Assembly: GCF_000430705.1 (NCBI RefSeq)
Contig: NZ_AUMN01000001.1
Coordinates: 310,001-374,000 of the forward strand
Direction: 5' to 3'
DNA from: Arthrobacter castelli DSM 16402
GTDB lineage: Bacteria > Actinomycetota > Actinomycetes > Actinomycetales > Micrococcaceae
DNA length: 64,000 nucleotides
Shown here: positions 8,874-17,446 of the stretch, one piece after another
Numbering within the stretch: position 1 is the first letter of the stretch
How the letters are laid out: the number at the start of each line of letters is the position of its first letter
Position numbers and translations under genes: made by a program
The notes under the pieces: generated by a model
The model's input: the letters and a program-made list of their open reading frames with translations, nothing else
Databases searched by the model: none
What the model was told of the DNA's origin: nothing

Positions 8874-10112
8874 CTACTCGGCACCTGCAATCGCGGCGTC
8901 GTCGGGCACGGTGTGCGGGTCCGGAGAGCGCCGGCGGAGCAGCAGCAGCGCCGCGGCCACCAGGCAGCAGATACCTGCCACCCGGAACGGGGCCGCGACG
9001 TCGCCTAACCAGACGGCAACGTGGCCGACCAGAATCGCCGAGACGGCACCGCCCAGCCAGCGCAGGAAATTATAGCCGGCGCTGTTCACGGCCCGCGGAC
9101 CGGACCCGGCACTCATCGCACTGCCGGTGAACAGGGTGTTGAGGATGCCGGAGAAAACCCCGGACACAATGACGCCAACAATCACCACGGCCTTGTTGCC
9201 CGAGGCCATGGCAAAGAGGATCAGCGCATAGATGACGACGGCGGCCACCGCACCACCGCGCTCGCCCAGCAGCGCCGCGACCTTGGGCGCCAGCACGACG
9301 CCGGAGACCGCCACGCAGATACCCCAGCCGAAGAACACAAAGCCGATGAAGAATGCGCCCTCGCCGAGCACAAACGGCGCCCAGGCAATGATGGCGAAGA
9401 AGGCGGCAGTGTAGAACGCGGAACCAAGAGAGGTCAGCAGCAGGTCGCGGTTGCGCAAGGCCAGCAATGGGTCGACCAAGCGGATCGGCTGCCGTTCCGC
9501 CTTCGGTCCGTCCTGGGCCAGCATGGTGGTGCACAGCACCACGCCGAGGGCCATCAGCACCGCGGTGCCGGCGAACGGGCCGCGCCAGGAGACGCTGCCC
9601 AGTACGGCGCCGACCAGCGGCCCGACGGCAAGTCCGACGCCGAGCGCTGCCTCGTAGAGAAGGATGGCTCCCTGCTGGCCGCCGGCTGCCGCCCCGACAA
9701 TCACGGACAGGGCGGTGGCGATGAAGAACGCATTGCCCAGCCCCCACAGCGCGCGCAGCCACACCAGCGCCTCAATGCTGTTGACCAGCGCGCAGGCACC
9801 GGCCGCCAGCACGATCAGCACCAGCCCGGTGATCAGCGTCCGTTTGGCCCCGAACCGGTACGAGACGACTCCGGTAAGCAGCATGGCGATCACTTGCACG
9901 CCGAGGTAAGACCCGAAGAGCAGCGTGGTTTGCGACGGCGTGGCGTTGAGTTCCTCGGTGATGGTGTTCAGGATCGGGTCCACCAGTCCGATGCCCATAA
10001 ACGCGATGACGGCGGCGAACGCCGTCACCCAGACCGCCTTGGGCTGGCCGCGCAGCGCGTCAGTGAGTTTCGGGTGATCGGATTTCTGCGGCGCTGTGCC
10101 AGGTGCGCTCAT
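8874..10112 (-). CDS. MFS efflux transporter (DHA1-like)
   Basis: This is a 412-residue, 12-segment facilitator. The N-terminal half carries GLVDPILNTITEELNATPSQTTLLFGSYLGVQVIAMLLTGVVSYRFGAKRTLITG, where the loop 2-3 motif is RFGAKR. Helix 5 has LGVGLAVGPLVGAVLGSVSWRGPF, a motif-C pattern typical of drug/H+ antiporters. It overlaps the 3' end of a MarR gene by 53 bases, so the two are co-transcribed. A MarR repressor paired with an efflux pump is a common arrangement for ligand-inducible export of a toxic compound. Confidence 0.88.
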   Translation of the reverse strand: MSAPGTAPQKSDHPKLTDALRGQPKAVWVTAFAAVIAFMGIGLVDPILNTITEELNATPSQTTLLFGSYLGVQVIAMLLTGVVSYRFGAKRTLITGLVLIVLAAGACALVNSIEALVWLRALWGLGNAFFIATALSVIVGAAAGGQQGAILLYEAALGVGLAVGPLVGAVLGSVSWRGPFAGTAVLMALGVVLCTTMLAQDGPKAERQPIRLVDPLLALRNRDLLLTSLGSAFYTAAFFAIIAWAPFVLGEGAFFIGFVFFGWGICVAVSGVVLAPKVAALLGERGGAVAAVVIYALILFAMASGNKAVVIVGVIVSGVFSGILNTLFTGSAMSAGSGPRAVNSAGYNFLRWLGGAVSAILVGHVAVWLGDVAAPFRVAGICCLVAAALLLLRRRSPDPHTVPDDAAIAGAE

Positions 10113-10572
10113 CGTTGGCTATTGCCTCTCTTCGGTCTCGGTCGGTCGTCAGGTCGAGCAGTCTGGTCATGGCAGGTACGGCGGCCTCGAGTGCGGCTCG
10201 TTCCTCGCCGGTGAGCCTGTCCAGTTGCCGGGCGAAATACTGGTTGCGGTCTTCGGCGAGTTCTCCGACCTCGGCGCGGCCTTGGGTAGTCAGATCGACG
10301 ACCACGGCCCTGCGATCGTCGGGATCGGCGCGGCGTTCCACCAGTCCCAACTTGATCAGCCCATTGACCACACTGGTGGCCGTGGGCAGCCGCACACCTT
10401 CCAGATTGGCCAGCGTGCCCATCCGCATCGCGCCTTTGTCGGTCAGCGTGGTGATCACCGACGATTGCGCTGTCGTCATATCCCAGCCGGGGCTGCGCCG
10501 TCTGATCAGGTGGTAGAGCCGGGGCAGCAAGGGCCGGAGCAATCGGGACAACTCCAAGGACTCAGCGCTCAT
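10060..10572 (-). CDS. MarR family transcriptional regulator
   Basis: This 170-residue winged-helix regulator has the MarR core: MTTAQSSVITTLTDKGAMRMGTLANLEGVRLPTATSVVNGLIKLGLVERRADPDDRRAVVVDLTTQGRAEV, covering helices 2-4 and the beta wing with the DxRRxxV signature. It probably represses itself and the overlapping efflux gene. A perfect palindrome covers its own start codon and -10 region (10571-10591), as expected for autorepression. The C-terminal 50 residues would form the dimerisation helix. The ligand is unknown. Confidence 0.9.
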   Translation of the reverse strand: MSAESLELSRLLRPLLPRLYHLIRRRSPGWDMTTAQSSVITTLTDKGAMRMGTLANLEGVRLPTATSVVNGLIKLGLVERRADPDDRRAVVVDLTTQGRAEVGELAEDRNQYFARQLDRLTGEERAALEAAVPAMTRLLDLTTDRDRREAIANDERTWHSAAEIRSPETH

Positions 10573-10591
10573 AGTTAGATAGTCTAACTAT
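10571..10591. promoter_or_regulatory. MarR operator candidate, perfect 9-3-9 palindrome
   Basis: ATAGTTAGA (10571-10579), TAG, TCTAACTAT (10583-10591) is a perfect inverted repeat. It overlaps the ATG of the marR gene (start at 10572, minus strand), and TAGACT or TATCTA within it could be the -10. Binding here would block both transcription and a leaderless or short-leader message. Confidence 0.75.
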
Positions 10592-10642
10592 TCGGAAAAC
10601 TAATGTTAAATGGTCGACGGGCTATCGTGGCAGCCCAACCGA

Positions 10643-11233
10643 CTACAGGTGCTTCAAGTAGCGTTGTGGTGAGGAGAGAAATGCTTGCCAGTTGGCCACA
10701 AGATCCAGCTCGTCCCACGGCTTTGGACGTATGCCCCAGCTTCCCACTTCCAGGATTTGCAACCAGAGTCCGCGCCCACGGAAACGATCCATGACCAGTT
10801 CCAGAAATGATTCACCATGGGACATTTGGTGAAATGTCAGATCTTGTTCGTGTTGAGGCGCTCTTGGATTCAGTTCAAGGTAGGTAAAGAGTCCATGCAT
10901 CGTTTCTGCTCGAAGAAAATAGCCTCGACGTGTTGTTCCGGCGTTGCGAACCAGCTGCAGGTGGTTCGCAAGCTCGGATTCCGTAGACCGGGTCGTATGT
11001 TGTGCCCCGGTCGACCCACCCTCGGGCGAAAGACCGTAGGAAAGGGCGATAGCTTCTACCAGTGTGGATTTTCCGGAACCGTTCTCGCCTACGAACACGG
11101 TCGCAGGAGACAAGTCCAGCCCGTGATCAAGCAAATGAGCCACTGCTGGCAGAGTCGCCGGCCAACTGCGCCGGTCGAGCACATTCGCTGGATCTTCAAA
11201 CAACTGACGAATCGGAAAACGTTCGAAGGCCAT
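10643..11233 (-). pseudogene. AAA/ABC-type ATPase lacking the Walker B region (probable in-frame deletion)
   Basis: The protein starts like a standalone AAA family ATPase: FPIRQLFEDPANVLDRRSWPATLPAVAHLLDHGLDLSPATVFVGENGSGKSTLVEAIAL holds Walker A at about 49-56. MSHGESFLELVMDRFRGRGLW, the signature-like helix, also fits. In relatives this is followed by LDEPES, about 40 further residues, a D-loop and STHSPLLA before ILEVGEWG. Here GLW is joined directly to LQILEVGSWGIRP, so Walker B, the catalytic Glu and the switch His are missing. The 196-residue length and the clean ending (FLSSPQRYLKHL) fit an in-frame deletion of about 45 codons near 10757-10765. ATP hydrolysis should be lost. The family comparison is from memory. 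Confidence 0.7.
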
Positions 11234-11435
11234 AACCCATTCTTACAGGGCCAGTATTCTAGATCCTTCCCCGCGCCCCTTGATGCGGATAGACGACCGT
11301 TCGAAAACGCGGTCGTCGCAGCGAATCCGGCAGACGAGCAGCCGTCAATGAAACGGCGCCCGGGCTGGCATGCCATTCTCCCCGCAAGATGTTCGGCCGG
11401 ATTCCTTGACGTTCCCGGTAACGCAGAGTGGACTG

Positions 11436-11837
11436 ATGTCCATGGGTAATGGCTCCGGCCGGGAGCCGGCGCGCGTGGCACAGGGCGTGGCGTTCATTCT
11501 GGCCACAGCTGCAACGTTGGCGCTGCTTCTGTCGCCCACCGTCATGACCGCGACAACCGGAAGCGAAGCTGGACAGACTCTGGAAGGACGCACCCTGTTG
11601 CAGGCGCAATCGGCGACAGTACTCGTCCCACTGGCAATACCGCTCATATTGACAGTGATCCCGCTGCTCTGGCCGGCACGAGCATGGAGGGCGGTCTCGC
11701 TGATTTGCATCATTCTTCTCGCTGGCTTCGTTGTCATTGGGTCAGCCTCAGTGGGGTGGTTTTACATTCCTGCCTTGATTGCCGGTTTGATTGCGCTCTT
11801 TCACCGGCCAAAGCCCCGGCAAACAGCCGGGCCGTAA
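11436..11837 (+). CDS. Small multi-pass membrane protein, unknown
   Basis: From ATG 11436 (MSMGNGSGREPARV) the product is 133 residues with about four hydrophobic stretches: VAFILATAATLALLLSPTV, ATVLVPLAIPLILTVIPLLW, AVSLICIILLAGFVVIGSA and VGWFYIPALIAGLIALF. A loop, TGSEAGQTLEGRTLLQ, lies between the first two. Small actinobacterial proteins with this pattern are widespread and uncharacterised. Nearby ATG codons at 11442 and 11370 are alternatives. No operon partner is evident; flanking genes point the other way. Confidence 0.6.
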   Translation: MSMGNGSGREPARVAQGVAFILATAATLALLLSPTVMTATTGSEAGQTLEGRTLLQAQSATVLVPLAIPLILTVIPLLWPARAWRAVSLICIILLAGFVVIGSASVGWFYIPALIAGLIALFHRPKPRQTAGP

Positions 11838-11990
11838 TCGGGTGTGTATGCCGAACATTTCCAGCTCCCGGTCGAGCTCAACACCCGGATTTTTTCGGCT
11901 CCTGCAATTGTTCAGGACGGTCGGAAATTTGCTGTCCCGCCGGACCTGTATGTGCCGCCACCTGCGGTTCCTTCGGAGCACCGATGACGC

Positions 11991-12803
11991 TCAAACCGGC
12001 CTCAGGGGGATAGAACCCAGGAACGCTTGCAGTTCAGCGTTGAACGCTGCGGGCTGTTCCAGGTTGGGGTAGTGGGCCGCGCCGCGGATGAGCGCGGTGC
12101 GTCCGTCGGTCACCGAGTCCGCGGCACGGGCGGCCATGCGAATATTGTCGGGGGTGTCCAGCGCGCCGGAAAGTGCCAGTACGGGTACTTGAATTTCGGC
12201 CAGTCGGCTCCAGGAATCCGGAACCGCCTCAGGCGCAGCGGCGTCGGGCCGTACATGGTTTGCAACGGTGCGGGTCACCATCTGCCGAAGGTGCCGCACG
12301 ACGTCGTCGTCCATGTCTTCAAGCCGCCGTTTCGGGCCGGCTGCGAACAGCATGAACGCCTCGATCCAGCCCTCGGCATCGCCGGCCGCCGCTGTGCGTC
12401 TCCAGGTGTCGAGGAGGTCCAGGACCCATGGGTCTTCGAAGTCGGGTTCGCTCGTGCCTGCACCGACAACGACCACTCCGCGAACCAGATCCGGGTGCTC
12501 CAGGGCGGTGTCCAGGGCCGTGCCGGCGCCCATTGACAGGCCGATAAGGATGGCGGGGCCGGCGTCGAGATGCCGGATGAGTACGGCCACGTCGTCACAG
12601 TGACGAAACGGGGCAAACGGCGTGGACGAATGGCCATGACCACGCGCGTCGGGTACGACGACACAATGCGTTTGCGCCAGCTCCGGAACCTGAGGATCCC
12701 ACATCCGTCCATCGAGTCCACCGCCGTGCAGCAGGAGCACCGGCGGGCCGGTTCCGTATACCGCATAGTGCAGCGTGCCATTGGCGACTTGCAGTGTGTT
12801 CAT
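11991..12803 (-). CDS. Alpha/beta hydrolase
   Basis: This is a 270-residue alpha/beta-hydrolase fold protein. The oxyanion-hole motif LLLHGGGLDGRMW lies at residues 24-36, the nucleophile elbow GLSMGA (Ser about 90) follows, and GHGHSS lies between them. ALSGALDTPD (Asp about 221) and GAAHYPNLEQP (His about 247) supply the remaining triad members. It resembles 3-oxoadipate-enol-lactonase-type and related small-molecule hydrolases, but the substrate is open. It lies 12 bases downstream of a DHA2 transporter gene in the same direction, so the two may act together in handling a compound. Confidence 0.88.
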   Translation of the reverse strand: MNTLQVANGTLHYAVYGTGPPVLLLHGGGLDGRMWDPQVPELAQTHCVVVPDARGHGHSSTPFAPFRHCDDVAVLIRHLDAGPAILIGLSMGAGTALDTALEHPDLVRGVVVVGAGTSEPDFEDPWVLDLLDTWRRTAAAGDAEGWIEAFMLFAAGPKRRLEDMDDDVVRHLRQMVTRTVANHVRPDAAAPEAVPDSWSRLAEIQVPVLALSGALDTPDNIRMAARAADSVTDGRTALIRGAAHYPNLEQPAAFNAELQAFLGSIPLRPV

Positions 12804-12815
12804 GGGTTTCCCCTA

Positions 12816-14273
12816 TCAGCCAGTATCGGGTTGGGGCGATCGAGCCTTTGGTTTGCCAGCGAAAACGGCCGTTACCAGGCCAACGAGCGCCACGACGACG
12901 CAGCTGAGCAGGGCAGTATTGACGGCGTCGGCGAACACGTCCGGACGACCGAGCGTTCCCGGAATGCCATCGGAGAAGGGCGTATCGGCAACGTTGGCGA
13001 CGATCCGGTCCTGCCATACACCCGACACCACCGCCACACCGAGCGCAATCCCCAGCAAGTAGGTGACGTACGAGGCACGCCAACCTGTCTCGGAACTCGC
13101 AGCCGGAAGATCGGCCCGGGTGAGCGTATCTGCCGGCGATTCGAGAAGACCGATGCCGGCGCCGAAGAGTGCCAATGGCGCGAGGAAGAACGTCCAGTCC
13201 ACGTCCGTGGTGACGTGGGCCGTCCAATAGGTCCCGGCTGCGGCCAGAGCGAAGCCCGGCAGGAGCAGCCACCGGACATCGACCCGGGTGGTGAGTTTCT
13301 CGGCGATGGAGGCGGTGATGATGCTGGCGGCGATCACCGTCATCAACAGTCCGCCGGCGGACAGCGCCGAGTAACCGAGTTGCACCTGCAGGAAATGCGA
13401 CAGCGCGAAAAAGATGCCGATACTTGCGAATTCGGTGGCCGCGCGTACGACATTGCCTGCGGCAAACCGGCGATATCGGAACAAGGCCAAATCCACCAGC
13501 GGCTGGGCGGCACGCGCTTCAACGACTGCGAACAGGGCCGCCGCGAGAGCAGACACGACGAAGGATCCCGTGATCATCGGTGCGCCCCATCCCCGCGTTG
13601 CCCCCTCGATCAGCCCGAACATTAAGGCGACGACAGCGAGGGCGCCGGATGACAGCCCCGGCCAATCCATCCGGCGTGGTGGATAGAGGGCGCGGGAGTC
13701 GGGAAGCAGCAGGACGGCACCGATGAGGACGGCGACAGCGAGCAGCGTGTCCATCCAGAAAATGAACTCCCACGATAAGGCTGTAGTCAGTGCGCCGCTC
13801 AACAGCGGCCCCAGTGCTCCACCGGCAAAGAACCCGCCCGCCTGGATGCCGAAGGCCCGCCGTTGCAACTGAGCCGGGATGGTTGTGCGGATAGTGGCGT
13901 GGATGGCCGGCTCCACCATCGCCGCTCCCGCACCGAGCACCGCTTGTGCCGTGACCAGGAACCCAATCGACGGTGCGGCCGCAGATGCGGCCGAAGCCAC
14001 CGCGATGATTGAAATGCCGGTCAGGAACAGCTGGCGTCTGCCGCAAATATCTCCCAGCCGGGCACAAGGGATCAGCAGTAGGGCGAAGACGGTGAGGAAT
14101 GCTCCCAGCACCCACGTGATCTCCTCGAGTGTGGCGCCGAAGTCCTCCATGATCGAGGGCAGCGGGATCGGCAGGGCGGCCGCATTGAGGATCACCACGA
14201 ACGAGGCCAATGCCAGCAGCACCAGCATCGCCGTCGTCCGCCGCCCTAATCCGGCCGAGGGCGAGGTGGTCAT
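12816..14273 (-). CDS. MFS transporter, DHA2 (14-TM drug/H+ antiporter) family
   Basis: The 485-residue protein fits the 14-segment DHA2 type (QacA/EmrB-like). LASFVVILNAAALPIPLPSIMEDFG forms TM1 with the loss of the usual Asp (normally LDxTVVNVALP). GDICGRRQLFLTG is motif A, and GFFAGGALGPLLSGALTTALSWEFIFWMD is motif C. These proteins export cationic or lipophilic compounds. It is upstream of, and probably co-transcribed with, the alpha/beta hydrolase. No regulator is adjacent. Confidence 0.87.
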   Translation of the reverse strand: MTTSPSAGLGRRTTAMLVLLALASFVVILNAAALPIPLPSIMEDFGATLEEITWVLGAFLTVFALLLIPCARLGDICGRRQLFLTGISIIAVASAASAAAPSIGFLVTAQAVLGAGAAMVEPAIHATIRTTIPAQLQRRAFGIQAGGFFAGGALGPLLSGALTTALSWEFIFWMDTLLAVAVLIGAVLLLPDSRALYPPRRMDWPGLSSGALAVVALMFGLIEGATRGWGAPMITGSFVVSALAAALFAVVEARAAQPLVDLALFRYRRFAAGNVVRAATEFASIGIFFALSHFLQVQLGYSALSAGGLLMTVIAASIITASIAEKLTTRVDVRWLLLPGFALAAAGTYWTAHVTTDVDWTFFLAPLALFGAGIGLLESPADTLTRADLPAASSETGWRASYVTYLLGIALGVAVVSGVWQDRIVANVADTPFSDGIPGTLGRPDVFADAVNTALLSCVVVALVGLVTAVFAGKPKARSPQPDTG

Positions 14274-14403
14274 GGCACTGCTGCCGGGCAGCCGTGTTCC
14301 GGAAATGGTGCCATACGATCAGGATAGTGGTCGTGTCGGAGCGTGCAGGCGAGCACTACGACATGCTGACTATGCGGAGAACAGCAGTGCGCAGCAGGGT
14401 GTC

Positions 14404-15687
14404 TTACCGGTTGACGTCGAGCTCATCGGGGAAGCGTTTCCAGGTGCGAAGCGGCGAGAAGCAGATCGGCAGCGATGCTGCGGCGGCGATGGCTGCCCAC
14501 GCCCATAGGACGGGGACGACGCCGACCCACGCTGCCAGGGCGCCGCCGGCCAGGCTGGCGATAGGCATAATACCGAGCACGAAGAGGCGATTGCTGGCCG
14601 TGACGCTGCCCAGCATGGCTGACGGGGCAACTCGTGGGGTAATGCCCGAGCCGGCAACAGTGGACATCACGATCAAGCCGGCCCATCCGAAGCCGGAGAG
14701 GGCAAACCATACAGCCGGGTGCAATGGCAGGACCGGGGCCAACGGAAGCAATCCAATGACCGGCAGTGAGATGAGGCAGGCAAAGATCTTCGTTCGGCCG
14801 ATACCGAGCCGGCGCAGTACGGGCACAGCTGTCAGTGAGCCGGCCAGGCCGCCCAGGGCGGAGAAGGTGCCGAGGGCAGCGTACAGTCCGGGGCCAATTT
14901 CGAGGACCGACAGGGCATAAACTGCGCTGGCTGTGTTGCCGAACATGGCCGCGGTGTTGGTCATCATTGACGAAAGAAACAGTGGTCGCAAATGCGGATG
15001 CCGGACTGTGAATGAGATACCCAGCCGGGCTGACGCCCAAAAATCCTGGCGGCTTCCATTTGACGGCGGCGGCTCACGATGGGGGATCCGGCCGATGAGC
15101 AGTGCCGAAACGAGGTAGGACACTGAAGCGGTGAACAGTGCCAGGGGTGCGGCGACGAGGCGCAGCAGGGCCCCGGACAGGGCGGGCGTTCCAACGGTGA
15201 CCGTGGTCTGGGCTGATTGCAGTCGGGCGTTTGCCTCGTCGAGTTCGTCTCCAGTCACGATCGACGGGAGGTAGGTGCTGTGTGCCGTGGTGAAAAAGAC
15301 GTCCGCGATGCTGACGAGGGTCACAGCCGCGAATACGTGCCACATGGTCAAGAACCCACAAAGGTACGCCACCGGCAGCGATGCGATCGTAATCGCCCGA
15401 CACAGGTCAGCCGCTATCATCACCCGCCGCTTACGCATCCGGTCGACCCATACGCCAACCGGCAGCCCGATGATCAGGAATGCGCTGAGACCCAAGGCAT
15501 TAATTACGCCGACGTCGAATGCCCCTGCCCCGAGCATCGACACCGCGATGACCGGCACCAACGTCCTGCTGGCCTCGTCGCCAACACTTTCGAGGGCACC
15601 AGAGAACCACAGCCGGCGGAACGCGGGACGGCGGAGAAGGCCCGGCTCAACAGGGACACCTTCATCGGAAACAGCATGTAAGGACAT
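14404..15687 (-). CDS. MFS transporter (MFS_3/EntS-like efflux type)
   Basis: The 427-residue product from ATG 15687 (MSLHAVSDEG) has 12 hydrophobic segments and the opening GLLRRPAFRRLWFSGALESVGDEASRTLVPVIAV. It continues with GLPVGVWVDRMRKRRVMIAADLCRA, the loop 2-3 motif of EntS-like and macrolide-type exporters. AHSTYLPSIVTGDELDEANARLQSAQTT is typical of this subgroup. Longer reading to 15948 is open but lacks family sequence. A perfect palindrome (15689-15705) sits directly upstream, shared with the divergent zinc-finger gene. Confidence 0.87.
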   Translation of the reverse strand: MSLHAVSDEGVPVEPGLLRRPAFRRLWFSGALESVGDEASRTLVPVIAVSMLGAGAFDVGVINALGLSAFLIIGLPVGVWVDRMRKRRVMIAADLCRAITIASLPVAYLCGFLTMWHVFAAVTLVSIADVFFTTAHSTYLPSIVTGDELDEANARLQSAQTTVTVGTPALSGALLRLVAAPLALFTASVSYLVSALLIGRIPHREPPPSNGSRQDFWASARLGISFTVRHPHLRPLFLSSMMTNTAAMFGNTASAVYALSVLEIGPGLYAALGTFSALGGLAGSLTAVPVLRRLGIGRTKIFACLISLPVIGLLPLAPVLPLHPAVWFALSGFGWAGLIVMSTVAGSGITPRVAPSAMLGSVTASNRLFVLGIMPIASLAGGALAAWVGVVPVLWAWAAIAAAASLPICFSPLRTWKRFPDELDVNR

Positions 15688-15688
15688 G

Positions 15689-15705
15689 CCTGACAGACTG
15701 TCAGG
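15689..15705. promoter_or_regulatory. Perfect 8-1-8 palindrome in a divergent promoter region
   Basis: CCTGACAG-A-CTGTCAGG lies 2 bases upstream of the MFS start codon (minus strand) and 65 bases before the plus-strand zinc-finger/HTH gene. The symmetry and size suit a TetR- or MarR-type dimer. No regulator of those families is next to it; the zinc-finger/HTH protein is a possible but unproven ligand. Confidence 0.55.
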
Positions 15706-15769
15706 TGTAGCCTTACAACACAAGGCTTTTGGTTTCCGTATCGGTGACCACCAAGGGAGATGAGTGTGT

Positions 15770-16162
15770 ATGGCGATTGAAGAGACAGGTCCGCATCCTT
15801 CGTTCTGCAGCTTCTGCGCAAAGCCACGATCCAGCACCTCGCGGCTGGTGGCGGGTCCCGGCGTCGCTATTTGTGGCAGTTGCGTTGAACGTGCGGCAAG
15901 GGTGCTGGACGATTCGGTGGGCGCGCCGGAGGATTTCGAAAGTGGCAACGGGCGGGAGTCGATGACCGATGAGCAGCTGCTGTCCCACTTACCGCAGGTG
16001 GCCGACGTCGGCGGGCAGGTCGAAGCGGCGCTCAGTGCCTGGGTGAGTATCGCCCGCGACCGAGGTATCAGCTGGGCCAGGATTGGCGGTTCCCTTGGGA
16101 TGACGAGGCAGTCGGCGTGGGAGAGATTCCGCAGCCGCCCTGGCCCACTTGCCTCGGAATGA
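15770..16162 (+). CDS. ClpX-type C4 zinc-finger protein with C-terminal HTH-like segment
   Basis: Residues 12-45 (CSFCAKPRSSTSRLVAGPGVAICGSCVERAARVLDD) match the zinc-binding N-domain of ClpX, with two CxxC pairs, but no AAA+ domain follows. The C-terminus (ARDRGISWARIGGSLGMTRQSAWERFRSRPG) reads as a helix-turn-helix of the type used to pick out promoters. The product is 130 residues from ATG 15770, or 132 from GTG 15764, which sits closer to the AAGGGAG element. Proteins with this pairing occur in actinobacteria and are uncharacterised. The divergent MFS gene and the palindrome between them make an efflux-regulator role possible. Confidence 0.75.
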   Translation: MAIEETGPHPSFCSFCAKPRSSTSRLVAGPGVAICGSCVERAARVLDDSVGAPEDFESGNGRESMTDEQLLSHLPQVADVGGQVEAALSAWVSIARDRGISWARIGGSLGMTRQSAWERFRSRPGPLASE

Positions 16163-16366
16163 CCCAGGCATCAAACGCTCTTCAACCGGACCGCCATACC
16201 GACGAGCGGGTGAAGCGAGCAGCTCAGGCACAGCCTATCGACAGGCGGCAGATGAAACGCATTCAGTAAGCTGATGGCAGCATAATCGCCGGGCTTGTCC
16301 TTGGGCCGGTTACGGCCGACTGCATAGTGATTGACTGGGACGTGTGCTGGGCACAGGAAGGAACAC

Positions 16367-17199
16367 ATGAGCGCATCCGAACTGCTGACAGGTGACTCCT
16401 GGCATACGGACCTCTTCGACATCCCCGCCTATTTGGCAGCACTCAATGTTGAGCCGGCGCCCCGAGTCTCGGTCTCCTCGAGCGGCTCCATTGGGCCCAT
16501 GTCCACACGCTGACTTTTGCAAACGTCGACGTGCTGCTGGGAGACCATCCAGGAGTCAGCCCGGAGACCGTCCAGGCTCAACTGATCGATCGCGGGCGGG
16601 GCGGTTACTGTTTTGAGCATGGCCAGATATTCGCGGCGGCCCTCGAATATCTTGGATTCAGCGTCCGCCGCCATCTTGGACGGGTGCGTGGTTTAAGTAG
16701 CGCCCGGACCCACACGACCGTCCATGTCGACCTCGATGGACGTCGATACATGTGCGACCCGGGTTTCGGATTCAGCGTCACCGGCCCTATCCCTTTGGAA
16801 GACGGCGCCGTCCGCAGCGAGGGCGATCGACATTTCAAGATCGAGAAGCGCCAGGACTCGGGTGCTCCCATCTGGGCCCTGACCCGGCAGGGCAATGCCG
16901 AGCACTTCACGGACGAGCTGCCTGTTCATCCGATTGACGTGTACACCGGCCATCTCATTACTTCGACCAGCCCCCAGTCTGTTTTCACGCAGCACCTGAT
17001 GGTCATGCGGCACACCGACGAAGGGCATGTGACGGTCACCGAGGGCGGGGTGACCACCCGCGTGCCTGGCCGCGAGACCGAGCATCGGGAGATCACCGCT
17101 GCCGAAGCAGTCCGCCTCGCCCGGGATCTGGGGGTGCGGCTGACGGAACATGAGGGCCGGCGCCTGCAGCGGGTGCTGGACGACCTGCAAGCGAAATGA
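16367..17199 (+). pseudogene. nat: Arylamine N-acetyltransferase, frameshifted in a C run
   Basis: The start (ATG 16367, AGGAAGGA upstream) gives MSASELLTGDSWHTDLFDIPAYLAALNVEPAP, then goes out of frame. The family sequence resumes one base off: PSLGLLERLHWAHVHTLTFANVDVLLGDHPGVSPETV and RGRGGYCFEHGQIFAAAL, with the catalytic Cys. RTHTTVHVDL (His) and CDPGFGF (Asp) complete the triad. Restoring one C to the CCCC run at 16460-16463 gives a complete NAT of about 277 residues. The enzyme would transfer acetyl from acetyl-CoA to arylamines or hydrazines. Either the gene is recently inactivated or there is a sequencing error in the homopolymer. Confidence 0.85.
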
Positions 17200-17271
17200 G
17201 CCAGACGGGATAAGAATCCGTCCGACTATGGGGGGCTGGCTTGGCGAGTTGCAGCGTCGCACAATAGTTGC

Positions 17272-17388
17272 ATGGGTGCATCCGCGGAGATAGATGCAAG
17301 CTACAGTGCTTACGACGAGCATCCGCTCAGCGAACCAGACGAATGGGGCGACCCGGACTCATTCCGGCGAGCGGCCGCAGCTTCATGA
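17272..17388 (+). CDS. Possible small ORF, 38 residues, unknown
   Basis: An ATG-started frame encodes an acidic, Ser/Ala-rich peptide beginning [19 protein letters not shown] and containing [11 protein letters not shown]. Its composition looks protein-like rather than random. No ribosome-binding site is obvious and no family is recognised. It fills most of the 17200-17446 gap, which otherwise shows nothing. Confidence 0.3.
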   Translation: MGASAEIDASYSAYDEHPLSEPDEWGDPDSFRRAAAAS

Positions 17389-17446
17389 GCACTTCACATG
17401 TCTCCAGACGGATGGCTCAGGGGAGGGGCCGCTCGTGTCCTGGAAA

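Noticed and set aside
9021-10214. A 397-codon plus-strand frame opposite the efflux transporter
   Set aside because: His/Gln/Gly-rich shadow of the MFS gene with no hydrophobic or domain pattern.
16171-16422. Minus-strand frame of 83 codons in the gap before the NAT gene
   Set aside because: Part of it (LLNAFHLPPVDRLCLSC) looks protein-like but no family is recognised and half overlaps the NAT start, so it is not called a gene.
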